NCBI GenBank assembly: GCA_964034945.1
Contig: OZ035962.1
Span: forward strand, 111,152,734 to 111,216,733
Length of the DNA stretch: 64,000 nucleotides
Origin: Chrysopilus asiliformis
Lineage: Eukaryota > Arthropoda > Insecta > Diptera > Rhagionidae
Direction of reading: 5' to 3'
Shown: positions 1-10,940 of the stretch, piece by piece
How the letters are laid out: each line of letters opens with the position of its first letter
Numbering within the stretch: position 1 is the stretch's first letter
Notes under the pieces: generated by a model
What the model was told of the DNA's origin: nothing
Seen by the model: only the letters and a program-made list of their open reading frames with translations
Databases searched by the model: none
Position numbers and translations under genes: made by a program

Positions 1-770
1 TCGCAGTGACTGTTGATAGGTTACAGCTTTAACAAACGATTTTTTAGAAACGTGGCGGTCAACAATGACTCCAAATCCTACTTTTATCATACGTCGAGAT
101 TAATAAAAACTCAAAAAAAAATTATTTAAAGATTTATTTGATTCTTCAATAAACTTTTCATCTTTGATGATATTTTCATGTGATTACATCTGAAGTGCAA
201 TCATCCGCCAACATTAATATTGTTACCCCCCAATTAGGTTTTCTTTTTTCTTGTTGTTGTTTTGATAGAAATACATAAAATACAATAATTATAAGAGGTT
301 GAATGTCTTCTAATCACTTAGTAATTCATCGTTTATATCCACGTCCTGGAAATAAGGAAATTTCAATAAAAATTTTACACAGAAATTATTTACAACTTAC
401 TGTTGTGTTTTTAGTTATCATCAAGAGTGAGTCCTTCCATTTCTAAATCGAAATCTTCCAAATTGTCCGCCACGAAATCTGATTGCGTATTGCTGGTTGT
501 CGGTTTCATAGTAAGAGCAGCAATAGGAGTTAGCGGAGTGCTTAACGCATCTGAGAAGTCATCGTCGTTCTTTTTGTGATCGCCAAGCGGTGGCGGTGGT
601 ATCGAAGATGTACTGGGATTTGGATTCTCCATCAGGGCTGCCGTCAACGGATCAACATTTGGTCGATAGTCAAATTGTCCGCTCTCCTCGGCCACTTCCA
701 TTTCAACAAGTGGTTGCCTATTGATATTCAGTGGGATTTGTGGCGCTACTCGAGCTGGCATCCTGTCTAT
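1..770. repeat. Segmental duplication, copy 1 (beta'-COP 3' end and flank)
   Basis: This stretch matches 3709-4728 at nearly every base, beginning at the first base of the window, so the duplication may continue to the left. It covers the last part of the final beta'-COP coding exon (on the minus strand), its 3' UTR and downstream flank. Copy 2 carries about 240 bp (3924-4163) that copy 1 lacks, bounded by a repeated ATT, so either copy 2 gained an insert or copy 1 lost it. Similarity stops abruptly at about 767-770, inside the coding exon, where copy 1 has acquired a splice acceptor. Confidence 0.9.
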
Positions 771-1079
771 CTAAGCAAAAAAAACACCCTTTATATAATT
801 TATATAAAATATTAATTTTGGTACAATATATTTACTTCCGAGGCTGCAGGAGGCGGATGAAGTGGAAGATATGGCGTGGCACTGGAAGTTAAAACGTGCC
901 ACCTGTCTCTGGCGTCTAGCAAAGTTGCACTATTCAATAAATACACGGGGATTGCTTGCCAGTTGATGGAGCGGACTGATGGTCGATGCAGTTGATTGAG
1001 TTGATCGATGGAGGTAAACCGCCTCACGGCCTCCATCAACCGGGCATCCTCCTCCCTGGTCCACGTTATTCTACCAAAT
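411..1079 (-). CDS. Chimeric gene fragment: Myb/SANT-like exon spliced to a copy of the beta'-COP C-terminal tail
   Basis: There are two predicted exons, 1079-836 and 770-411, separated by a 65-bp intron with GT donor (835-834) and AG acceptor (772-771). The first exon has the spacing of a Myb/SANT repeat: W-T-x-E-E-D-x-x-L near its start, a second Trp about 30 residues on, then R-D-R-W. Its last codon is GAA. The second exon opens ATA GAC AGG ATG and stays in the frame used by the real beta'-COP gene, reading its last ~115 residues to a TAA at 413-411. The copy differs from the parent by several substitutions and a 12-bp in-frame deletion, and is still open. The Myb-like exon begins in phase 1 after an AG acceptor (1081-1080), so an upstream exon is expected, but I could not find it. 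It could be a young chimeric gene or an untranscribed remnant. The splicing is predicted only. Confidence 0.5.
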
Positions 1080-1676
1080 CTGAAATAAATTTATTTCCAA
1101 TTATATTTAGTAAGGAAGAACCAACTTAATGAAAAAAAATGTCATAAGTCAAATGCCGCAAAATCGCGAGCGAGCCTCAAAACAAAATTACAATTTACCT
1201 TGATTACTTGGGAGGTAAAAGAACCCTATGATTATTGCAGAAATTTGTTTGAGATTATTTATCAGAAAATTGTAAAAAAATGCCAAAAGTTCTTTACTGC
1301 TTTGGCGTTTAATCAAAATTAACGTTAATTTCTTACATTTTAAAAAAAACCAACTAGTTTTATTCAACCAAATAGTACTCAATTCAATGTATTCTTAATT
1401 TACTTTCTAATGGAATGATAAAACAATTAAGCCAACACGTGATTTTTATGAAAATTTTCCAAATGCCCAATTTTATTCGATATTAAATTTCAGTATTATA
1501 AAAATGGGAACAAACAATATACATGAATGAATTTTAAATTTAACTTAATAGATACCGGTAGCAATTGATAAGAACATGCGAATAATTGATAAAAGATCAG
1601 TAGTCATCCGTAAAGCCGGGATGTGCACCAAAACACTTGATTTTCCAAAATTTCAGTTCAGTCAGTTTTTAGAAGC
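1080..1676. other. AT-rich stretch, no gene seen
   Basis: Short open frames only. One on the minus strand (1382-1188) ends near a possible donor but does not join in frame to the Myb-like exon, so I do not call it an exon. Confidence 0.5.
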
Positions 1677-2580
1677 TCAAAGTATGACAGCAAAATGTTC
1701 ATCTCTAGTGTTTAGAAAATATTTTATTCGTGGTAATGGGAATCTATTGAAATCGCTTGCTATTGGAATTGTGTAGGCGCCCATATTTTCGAAAACTAAT
1801 TTGTTGCCGATGTCTAATTTTGGGAGAAGGATAGTGTCACAAATCTGATCTAAAGCATCGCATGTTGGACCCCATATCGAACTTTTCAACATTTTGTCGC
1901 CATTATCCCCAAAATATTGAGGTGATGCTAATTGATGATCGTACAGAATGCAATTGAATGATCCGTAGACACCGTCATTAATAAATTACATGATGTTCTC
2001 CATTTTTTCTTGACGGATTACTTCTCGCGTGTAGGCGGATGACATAAAAAAAACTACCCGGCTCAGAGATCACAGTAACATTATCGTCCGGAAAGTATTT
2101 CTCTATTGCATTATTGAGAATTGTTGCAACCTCATTTAGTGATGCTCCCTTATCTCCGGGAAAACCACCTCCAATGTCGAGAAGTGTGAAATTAAATCCA
2201 AGAGTGTGTCCATACTCAAAAAGTTTTCTTACTTCAGCGATTGCGCATTCATAAACCGGAAAATCTTGACAACCGGAACCAGCGTTAAAACTAACGTCAA
2301 CGATCTATAAGGAGCCTCCACACGTTCAATGTTACTTGACAAGTATTATTGATGAAAATTTTCGTCAAGTAACAATGATGGAAATTGCCTGCAAACGTAA
2401 CATTGAAGAGCATCCAAACGATCAATGTTACTTGAAGCATGAGTCATTCAGCTACAATTGTCAAGTAACATTGAACGTGTGGAGGCGCCTTTAGATTTAG
2501 AATTTTAGCATATGAAATCAGGATAGGTGCCTCCTTTTCCGCATCACATCCGAACTTTTGGCCTAACGGACAAGGAGCCT
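1677..2580 (-). pseudogene. Ornithine decarboxylase-like pseudogene
   Basis: Read on the minus strand, three pieces align in order with eukaryotic ornithine decarboxylase, the PLP enzyme that makes putrescine. The first (about 2580-2494) gives the K-F-G-C-D region, the second (about 2306-1989) gives the G-S-G-C and L-D-I-G-G-G-F-P-G phosphate-binding region and an E-P-G motif, and the third (1985-1677) gives the W-G-P-T-C-D cysteine motif and the F-E-N-M-G-A-Y segment. The N-terminal part with the cofactor lysine is absent. The histidine of the usual F-H-V-G-S-G-C is Asn. The copy is broken by a TAA at 1988-1986 and by a 181-bp mobile element (2310-2490). Removing that element plus one TTA restores the reading frame. 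It could derive from ODC or the related antizyme inhibitor; the retained Cys motif favours ODC. Confidence 0.85.
2310..2490. mobile_element. MITE family A (AGGAGCCTCCACACG ends), inside the ODC pseudogene
   Basis: Inverted-repeat element with ends AGGAGCCTCCACACGTTC and its complement, and internal matches that fold back. It is flanked by ATA (left) and TTA (right). The restored ODC frame implies an original TTA target, so the duplication is TTA with one later change. A 3-bp TTA/TAA duplication is typical of PIF/Harbinger-type elements. No coding capacity. Related copies lie at 20486-20570 and 38397-38635. Confidence 0.85.
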
Positions 2581-3189
2581 TTCCTGCATCATATCAAGAT
2601 CAAATTAAATTCGAGGGCGATAGAAAAAAATTTGAAAGATTGAATTTCGGAATCGTTATATTATGCTCGAGTAAAGTTACGGTTGGGTTTTTTCAAAGGG
2701 AAAAGGAGAAATAAAGCAAAATAAATATACTTACCCTGGCTCCATGTTTTACCACTTCACTTGTTACCAATGTTGTGAAATACCAAATTTACCGTTGAAA
2801 AGCCAAAGACTGTGTTTACATTGTGCCTGTTTACATTGATTGTGTTTACACCAGGATTCACTTTGAGGCGGCACGTCATTCCTCATTTTGTTGCCGTGTG
2901 CACACGGTTCGTCTTTTTCATTCGCTAAAATCTTTCGCCTTTTTGACGTTAAGACATTGGGATGAAAATAATCTCAAAATTTAACCGAGTTGTGAAATGA
3001 TTGCAGTGAAATTTGTTAAATTTAATGAAAATATGGATGGATCATATAATAATTGCAGTAACAAGTTTATTATATGCTTCATCAGCAACGGCTCTATTTT
3101 TGTGCCAATCTGACGAAGAAAACTCCGAATTTTCAGATGCGCACGACTCCACAGCAAACAACGAAATGACCAATAAAAGCAAAACGAGA
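2581..3189. other. Intergenic, no gene seen; contains one half of a 44-bp direct repeat
   Basis: No coding exon is recognisable. Bases 2838-2881 recur at 3479-3522 with about one mismatch. Confidence 0.5.
2838..2881 (+). repeat. 44-bp direct repeat, copy 1
   Basis: Begins GATTGTGTTTACACCAGG and ends GGCGGCACGTCATTC. Its partner is at 3479-3522. Confidence 0.85.
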
Positions 3190-3622
3190 CACAAACCGGT
3201 TTGCGACCGATAATTTTAAAAGGGCCCATAGACGGTCAACTTTGTTGCCAACCATTAAATAATGACATTAAATAATAACAAACTGGTTTGCCGACTTCTA
3301 ACCACGCCCCCAAATATCAAAAAGTCTTGATATTTCGCAGACCAGACCACCGACCTGACAACAGACCTATTGGCAGACCGCAGACATGCCTACAGACGGC
3401 TTATTTTGTATGCCTGCCGACCGATCTGTGATCAAGTCGGCGGACTTGATCGCGTGTCTGTAGCGCGCTTTAGTGAATGATTGTGTTTACACTAGGATTC
3501 ACTTTGAGGCGGCACGTCATTCGTGAGGGTGAGGGACGCAGTGGGAAGGGAAATCAAAAAGAGCGAACGAAGTTTAGATTCACTTAAAATTATCGGTCGG
3601 CAACTTCCGCTTCGCCGGTTTA
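3190..3622. mobile_element. Possible inverted-repeat element
   Basis: About 28 bp at 3191-3218 (AAACCGGTTTGCGACCGATA onward) is the approximate reverse complement of 3583-3622. Between them is a region of imperfect internal palindromes built on CAGAC/GTCTG motifs. No coding capacity and no clear target-site duplication, so the boundaries are provisional. Confidence 0.45.
3479..3522 (+). repeat. 44-bp direct repeat, copy 2
   Basis: Near-identical to 2838-2881; lies inside the possible element 3190-3622. Confidence 0.85.
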
Positions 3623-3708
3623 AAAACGAATATATGATATGTCATATAGAGTATAAAAAGTGTTTAGAATACAATTTTGCACAAGTTTTCCATTTATCAC
3701 ATTTCAAT

Positions 3709-4728
3709 CGCAGTGACTGTTGATAGGTGACAGCTTTAACAAACGATTTTCTAGAAACGTGGTGGTCAACGATGACTCCAAATCCTACTTTTATCATACG
3801 TCGAGATTAATAAAAACTCAAAAAAAAAATTATTTAAAGATTTATTTGATTCTTCAATAAACTTTTCATCTTTGATGATATTTTCATGTGATTACATCTG
3901 AAGTGCAATCATCCGCCAACATTATTCGCATTTTTTTTTCTCTTACTTCATTTAAACTTTCTCTCGTCTTTCAGCTAACGGATATTATGAATGAATAGAA
4001 TTGAATAGAAAAAATCAGCTAACCTTACATGAGAATAAGGACGAAAAACAACATAAAAAAATACTACTAAGCATGGAATCATTGGCAGAAGATTGCTGGC
4101 CATAATATAGTTATTATTTCTAATTAATAAACACTAAAAAATAAAATTTTCATATAAAATATTAATATTGTTATCCCCCAATTAGGTTTTCCTTTTTCTT
4201 GTTGTTGTTTTGATAGAAATACATAAAATACAATAATTATAAGAGGTTGAATGTCTTCTAATCACTTAGTAATTCATCGTTTATATCCACGTCCTGGAAA
4301 TAAGGAGATTTCAATTAAAATTTTACACAGAAATTATTTACAACTTACTGTTGTGTCTATGTTATCATCAAGAGTGAGTCCTTCCATTTCTAAATCGAAA
4401 TCTTCCAAATCGTTTCTCTGTTTGTCCGCCACAAAATCTGATTGCGTATTGCTGGTTGTCGGTTTCATAGTAGGAGCAGCAATAGGAGTTAGCGGAGTGC
4501 TTAACGCATCTGAGAAGTCGTCGTCGTTCTTTTTATGATCGCCAAGCGGTGGCGGTGGTATCGAAGATGTACTGGGATTTGGATTCTCCATCAGGGCTGC
4601 CGTCAACGGATCAACATTTGGTCGATAGTCAAATTGCCCGCTCTCCTCGGCCTCCTGCATTTCAACGAGTGGTTGCCGATTGATATTCAGTGGGATTTGT
4701 GGTGCTGCTCGGGCTGGCATTCTGTCGT
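3709..4728. repeat. Segmental duplication, copy 2 (parental beta'-COP 3' end)
   Basis: Matches window bases 1-770. This copy is the genuine 3' end of the beta'-COP gene plus its UTR and flank, because here the coding exon continues uninterrupted to 5459. It contains 240 bp (3924-4163) missing from copy 1. Confidence 0.9.
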
Positions 4729-7700
4729 GATTCTCTTTGTACAGAAATTGTTCAACTTTGAGGGCGGTTTGCAGGCCGGGAAAGAGATTTTCATATTTCG
4801 CTGGATCGGCGAGTGATTGGCCGGCTTTCTCATTAATCTTTGCTAATTCTGTTCGCCATAATTGAACCACCTCGGAGATTTTACTAGGTAGATATGTGCG
4901 AGCAAAGAATGCGGCTTCTGGTAGTCGATTGGTCTGTATGAGAATCTCTAAACAGCCTTCGAGATCGCCCAGAAGGAATGTCGAAAGGAACGAAACGTTG
5001 TGGCGTCCCTGTTTTGTGCCAGCGTCGGCCAGAGTTTTCAGCATGCCAGCATCCCCAGAACTACTCGCCAGTAGCAGTAATCCACCAAAATCGTTGGCTT
5101 TCTGAAGGCACTCCTTGACTAATTCGATTTTATTCTTACTGGTCGCGACATCCGCCAATTGTGACCATTTCTGTGGATTGTCAGCCTCGCGAGCCAGCGT
5201 CAAAGCCGTATCCAAGTCGCCTATCTGTAGTGCTAAGTCGAATCGGTGGTCTGGATCGGTTGAGACTTGGAGCGCTTGCGGCTTGAAGCCTTGTTTTTCA
5301 AGGAAGTGTGCGACCCGTGTGCGATGCTCCTTCGGAATTGTGGGCAGAACGCGATCGGCCGTATCGAAGTCGCGTCGCATGACTGCTGTTTGATATTCCA
5401 GTGCTGATAGTTGTAACGAAAAGCTGGTAACGTTCAGTTCCTTGTCGCCAAGGTAGAGCCTGAAAGATTTGAGAATTAATAGCCGATACTTTTGGGTCGT
5501 TTTCAATTCTATTTACCTGTTATCCTTTGGCACATAGCCCAGTAAATACATGGTCCTATCCAAATGTGAAATTGTCACAATTTCACCGCCCACATAGTAA
5601 TTAATTCGATTGACTGAATTTGTGTAAATGAAGCAATCGCCGACCCAAAGTCCGGTCTTCACCTGTTCGGAGACCTCTCCCAAAACCTAAAAAAAAAAAA
5701 ACAAATAAACACAATAAAAAATGTTAAAGATTATCAAAACCGATCGTACATCAAAAGCATCTTCGATTCCATCCTCCCCGATTCCCTTCTTCGATTCCAG
5801 GGCACTAGTAACCAACGCAGTGTCCACCTTGAGTATAAAATACGAATCTTCAGTGGCCAAGCATACAAGCGATCCGGCTTCATTCCAGAAAACATTCCTT
5901 TTATTTAAATTAACTTTTTTTAAAAACCTTCGATAGTAAAAAAAATTAATTTAAAAAAACCTTGGTTGAACTTCGATGCGCCGCACGAGTTCCAGCGTTT
6001 CCCAATCGTAGAACGCCAATGCAGAGGATGTTCGAACGCCCAACAAATAACCACCGTAGATGCTGTCCGCTCCGTATTCTGGAGTGAAGCTCTTTCTCTC
6101 TTTAAAGTTGCGGAAAAGTTTAACGGCGCCACTGCTTTCTCGAATCGCGTATTCGCTGCTCTCTACCGCCCACACGAATTCCTGTGCAGCTCCGAAGGCT
6201 TTGTTTCTTAGTGCCATCGAAGTGTAAATGATGTACTCGCCGTCACCGCAAACAACGACGAATCGGCCGTTGGGATTATGGGCAACGGTTTGGGGATAGA
6301 TTTCGCAGGCTCCCATGTCTTTTACGGCCACTGGCAAGCGTTCACCGTCCTTGATTTCGGTACCTAAAAATTGGAAATTTAAACTAGATAAAAAGAGCAG
6401 AGTAAACGGGGATCTAAATGTGCAGGGGAACGGGGTACGAGTCAAGAGTACTCTAAAAACGTCTTCTTATCCAATTGAACAACCCCCGAATTAATAAATA
6501 TCAAGTGGGGGCGATTCAGGACGAAAAACAATGGTCTCCGACTTTTCGGTCGTCTAACATTTAAAAACGATTTTAATTTTTAAGAACCCCACCACCAGTG
6601 TTTGCAAGAAAAGTGGGCGGTGAGGGTGACAAACTAGTCGTTACGCCACCGAAGCTAATTTCAATGAAACCTCGTTATTTACCTTCTGGCAGTGCTTTCA
6701 AATTGACTTGTTGCATTTCAGAATGTTTAGCCCAGATGATTTTCCCTCCATTGACATCCATCGACATTGCCGGCTCTTCCCTGCCCACCTTAATAATAAT
6801 TGAGCCTTCATCGTATCCCAGGGCAACGTTATTCGTGCCACGCATGCAAGCAATCGTCCAAACTCGTTCGAAGCCATAATTCAACGACGTCTCCAGGCGA
6901 TAGGTTCCTGAATGCCAAATCCTGACGGTTCCATCCTCCGATCCTGTCAAAACGATGGGCAATTCCGGATGGAATAACACCGCCGAAATGTTCTGAGCGT
7001 GTCCTTCCAGAGTTTGAACACAGGTTTTATTCTGATAGTCCCAGATCTTAACGAAACGGTCATCGGCGCCCGAAATTAGGTAAGGCTTATCGCCGCCGTG
7101 GTAATAATCCACGCAATTGATCCCCTTGTCGTGACCCTCGAGTGTAAAATTGGCGAAATTCGATCCCAGCTGCCACACTTTGATGGTTCTGTCGAGTGAA
7201 GCCGAGGCGAATGTGTTATTGTCCTTTGGATTGAACACTATTTGCATGACGTAATGCGTGTGACCCTCAAAGACGCGTTGGCAAGCCCACATTTTCTCCC
7301 AGTTCCACAACTTGATTAACATGTCATCTGCAATAACCAAAAACAATTTAAATTATACGAAAATGGACAACTACTTTTCATTTGCACTTACCGCTGCTGG
7401 TAAGGATCAATGGCTGGGTGGGATGAACTGCAATCGATCGAACGTAATCCGTGTGCGCCTCAAACGCATGCACCTTCTCCAGTGTATTGTAGTTGAAGAC
7501 TCTTATCTAAAAAAGCAGCAACGGAAGTGAAAAAACTATCTTCAGGAAGCTTCTTTGGGGCGTCAACTCACCTGCATATCGTCCGATCCGGTAATCACCC
7601 AATTTTTCCTGGCCACAAACTTCGACGAACGCACGGGAACATCGCAAACTTCAAAGTCTTTGACCAGTTGCTGGTTGTCGTAGTTCATAACGTGGACATG

Positions 7701-8011
7701 TCCGTTGTAAAGAGCACAAAGCATCCAGGGTTCCGAGGGGTGGAGGTCCACGCATTTTACACGATCTGACCGGGAAGTGATCCGCCGCTTGATATCGAGT
7801 CGGAGTGGCTAATCGGAAGAACAGAAATAATTACTAATTAACGCAAAATAGAGCAGTGCTAAGCAAAAACAAATTGCATGGGAAATCCATGAAATCATCA
7901 AAAACAGCGACAAAATGTACACTCGGCGAATTCTCAAAACAAACACGGATAATACGATAAATGACCACATAAAATAGATGCAGGAGCATTAAAGAGGATA
8001 TTAATTACCAT
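4334..8011 (-). CDS. COPB2: Coatomer subunit beta' (beta'-COP)
   Basis: Beta'-COP is a subunit of the cytosolic COPI coat, which drives Golgi-to-ER vesicle traffic; its WD40 propellers bind dilysine-type cargo signals. Coding exons in gene order are 8011-8009, 7808-7572, 7506-7392, 7327-6683, 6363-5961, 5897-5750, 5686-5517 and 5459-4334. The joins keep frame and give about 948 residues (human 906). The N-terminus P-L-R-L-D-I-K-R, the repeated WD40 segments (K-V-W-Q-L, V-K-I-W-D-Y, V-R-I-W-H) and the alpha-solenoid region (C-terminal to R-L-Y-L-G-D-K-E-L) match the family closely. The tail is species-specific, proline/serine-rich and then acidic. The first coding exon holds only the ATG, chosen because exon 2 opens in phase 0 with the conserved second residue Pro, and an ATG directly followed by a GT donor lies 200 bp upstream. 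Part of the last exon is duplicated at the left end of the window. Confidence 0.96.
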
Positions 8012-8394
8012 TTTAATTAGTTATTGGTCTACTTTTGTCACAATTTCACAAGAAACTCCAAAATTCTGTATTCACAAACTCCACCAACGAAAATTCTTTG
8101 ACGTGGTAAGGTACGTTTAATGGGTTCAATGAAAACCAACATTTGGAGCGTTCAAGTGGTTGGGAATGCTAGCATTGCCAGATCTTTTGATTTTTTTCGT
8201 ATTTTTTCATGTTTTTGAAAAATAAATTTATTTTTTGATTTTTGTCCTTTTTAAAATGCTGAATAACTTTTTCCAACAACGTCTCAACAATTTCTCTGAT
8301 TTTAGAAGACGATTTTTGTATTGATTTTTCCTTTATTTCTATTGTTTAAAACGTGTCTTATACAGATTTTCTAACTTAAAAAGTTTGATATTTC

Positions 8395-8713
8395 TTATCA
8401 TACTAATATATAAAAATGAGTTGGTGTCTGTCTGTCTGTTCCTCTCACGCAAAAAAGGCTCAACCGATTGACTTGAAATTTGACATGAGTGTCTGTGGTA
8501 GTTCTGGTTCCAACATAGGCATACGGAAAAGTTGCGCGAGGGGTGGGGGGAGTAAGGGGAGGTGGTAAAGTGATTTCGAAACTTAGTTTTTGCGCTATGC
8601 TACTCTTTCGCGGGGAAACTACTGAACCGATTGGCCTGAAGTTTAGCTGCAACATAGACCATCAAAAATTTGAAAAAACTTAACGCGGCAACGACGGGTA
8701 TGCAAGCTAGTAC
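8395..8713 (+). repeat. Dispersed repeat R1, copy 1
   Basis: Runs from CATACTAATATATAAAAATG to GGGTATGCAAGCTAGTA. It contains a 'cgattgacttgaaatttg' type motif and a TTTCGCGGGGAAACTACTGA block. Near-identical copies are at 15524-15823 and, with a different end, 21629-21920. Isolated ends in reverse orientation are near 26690 and 51605. Such sequences are common non-coding dispersed repeats in insects; a Helitron-like origin is possible but unproven. Confidence 0.75.
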
Positions 8714-8794
8714 AAAATATAATAAAGTATTGTATTGATAAAATATTTCGAGCTTTTCTACCTCAAAAAACCTTTGCCTAGCACTCATGAGTCG

Positions 8795-9010
8795 ATTGCT
8801 TCATTATTTCAAAAATGTCTTTCTGTCTGTGCACAAGATTTCTCAAAAACTAATAGAACTACAGTTATGAAATTTTACAGGCATGTTTAGGACAATCTTA
8901 TCAAATTTTTGTGAAAAACCGTTAACCGGAAGTAATCAAATCCACGGCTTTTTAAAAATTGCAATTTACTCCGAAACTACACGTTTTTCAACATGCCAAA
9001 AGTTGGAGGC
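8795..9010 (+). repeat. Dispersed repeat R2, copy 1
   Basis: Contains 'gtcgattgcttcattatttc', a short GTCTGTCTG run, 'tttctcaaaaactaatagaa' and a 'ccgttaaccggaagta' block. Versions occur at 20880-21570 (inverted parts), 27760-28030 and 60035-60950. Here it preserves the uninterrupted site into which the element at 60135-60357 has inserted. Confidence 0.7.
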
Positions 9011-10940
9011 AATGAAAGATTTTGTTTTCTTTTTGTTGCTGTTTTGAAAAATTACAAAATACCGAAATAATTTTAAAGCTGTAAGATAGTTCCATCATTT
9101 AACTATATCCTTGACTAATTTCAGAACCCTGGAGCGAATAAAAGAGCAGGAGGGAAAAAGGATCGCATTTTGGTACGAATAGGTGCCCTTGGGCAAAACG
9201 AATAAAAATAACCGAAAAATGAAACAATTTTTTCGGTTTTCATTATTGTAACGGAATTAAGACGTAATTATAAAGAAGAAAACAGAAAATTTGGCGTTAT
9301 TTCATTACGTTCTCCATCCCTGATTTTGAAAAGAAAAAACGGATAAAGTAGAAAAATGTGAGTGAAAATATGGGTGATCTTTTCGGTTTTACTACAGCCG
9401 CAAAAATGTAGGTCCCCGTTTTGGGGCAAAACTTTAACTAATAATACTATTTTACGAAGATAATACCTATTTTGAAAGCAATGGTGAATACCCCAACTAT
9501 TTAACGACGATAAAAGCTATTTTAATAGTAAATGTGAATACGTCTAATGTACTTGAGGTCAGTAAATAAAATTTAGTAAATGCTTCTACTAACAGATTAG
9601 TACATTATAGTATGAAATTTGGCTTTAAAATTTATTATAAATCATGTTTTTGTTATTAGGCTCAAGACTTTCTAAAGCTTTGATAATGGATTTTTATCTA
9701 TTTCAATTTTAACTTACCTGCTTTCACCTGTAAAACGAAAACAATGATTTTTTCCCCACAATGGGTTAACTCGTTTATTTTATACTTCAAATGACAATGT
9801 ACAATTTCTTTGAGTTTTTAATATTACTGTTTTCTTTCAAATTTTTTTTTGTGATTAAAAATTTCATAAAACCAATAAATTTACTTATCATATAAAAACA
9901 ATGAAAAAGCATTAGAATAGAAGAAAAAAAAAGAAATAATTTTAAAAATGCAAATAAAATAGTATTAATTAATAAAAAAAAAAAACATTTACTAATTGTT
10001 ATTGACTTTGACGTTAGGTACACATCATTTGATGACATTGCGTTGAAAATTCTTTGCTTTTCTATATTCTAAATACGATTGGATGCAATTATTATTTGAG
10101 TGTTTATTCCAATTAAGTTTTGTTAATGATAGATTGATGTTGGCTCGTTGTTTGAATTTAAAAGTGAAAAATATTCCTTTATGCGTCCGATTTTTTTTTC
10201 TCTTCGTCCTTTTTGGAAAATACACAATTCTTGTACACAAATAGTTCACTTGTTGAATACACGATTGTAAATTTTGCGTTATTAGCAAAGATGTATCAAA
10301 CAAAATGATGATGTTTCGTACTTGTGTTATTCGTAATTTCAAAAAATCAATTTTTTTTTAAATTTCAATTTTCATGCTCATTTTGGTATTTTTAATGAAT
10401 TTTATTATAATCAAAATGTATAATACACATACATTATTCAACTATTTCAATAAGAACCTTGAATATATACACAAAACGTTGTTTATAGTTATATAATAAT
10501 ATTAAATAATTGCCATTATTCTCATCTCATCATTCTCGGTCTCTCCTTGGTTCTATTCTTACCGCTCCGATTCGTTCCACACTCAAAAATAGTCTTCAAT
10601 TTGTTTTCAAAAGTCAATTTTTTGTTATCATTCTTCAAACAACAAAAAGTTCAACAACAGTCGTTTGTTTGTCTCCCATTTAAGAATTGCAAGATATCAG
10701 CGTTAATTTTCACTTGAATTCCATTTAATGAACATCGCAAAGATGACCGCGACAGTAAATTCTTAATTTAAGGATTTAATATTTTATATTTTAAAAATAT
10801 ATATTTACATATACAAATGTAATCTCTTCTATTAGTTACGTGTAGTAATTAGATTTAATATTCTGTATTTGTAATCATAATAAAAATTAAAAAAACAATC
10901 TAACTGACAAAATTTGGTTTTACTACGTTTTTTTATGTCT

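Larger units (their letters stand above)
8012..10940. other. Intergenic: beta'-COP promoter side, dispersed repeats, SCAF gene 3' flank
   Basis: No coding exon seen. The first few hundred bases must hold the beta'-COP 5' UTR and promoter. 8395-8713 and 8795-9010 are dispersed repeats. From about 9600 to 10940 the sequence is very AT-rich and probably contains the 3' UTR and poly(A) region of the minus-strand SCAF gene. Several AATAAA-like motifs occur on the minus strand; none can be chosen. Confidence 0.6.

Noticed and set aside
1188..1382. Possible upstream exon of the Myb-like chimaera
   Set aside because: A GT donor is present, but the phase does not match the phase-1 start of the Myb-like exon and no Myb-like residues are seen.
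1986..1988. In-frame stop in the ODC-like copy as a recoding signal
   Set aside because: The codon is TAA, not TGA. The N-terminal half is missing and an element interrupts the frame, so degeneration explains it better than recoding.
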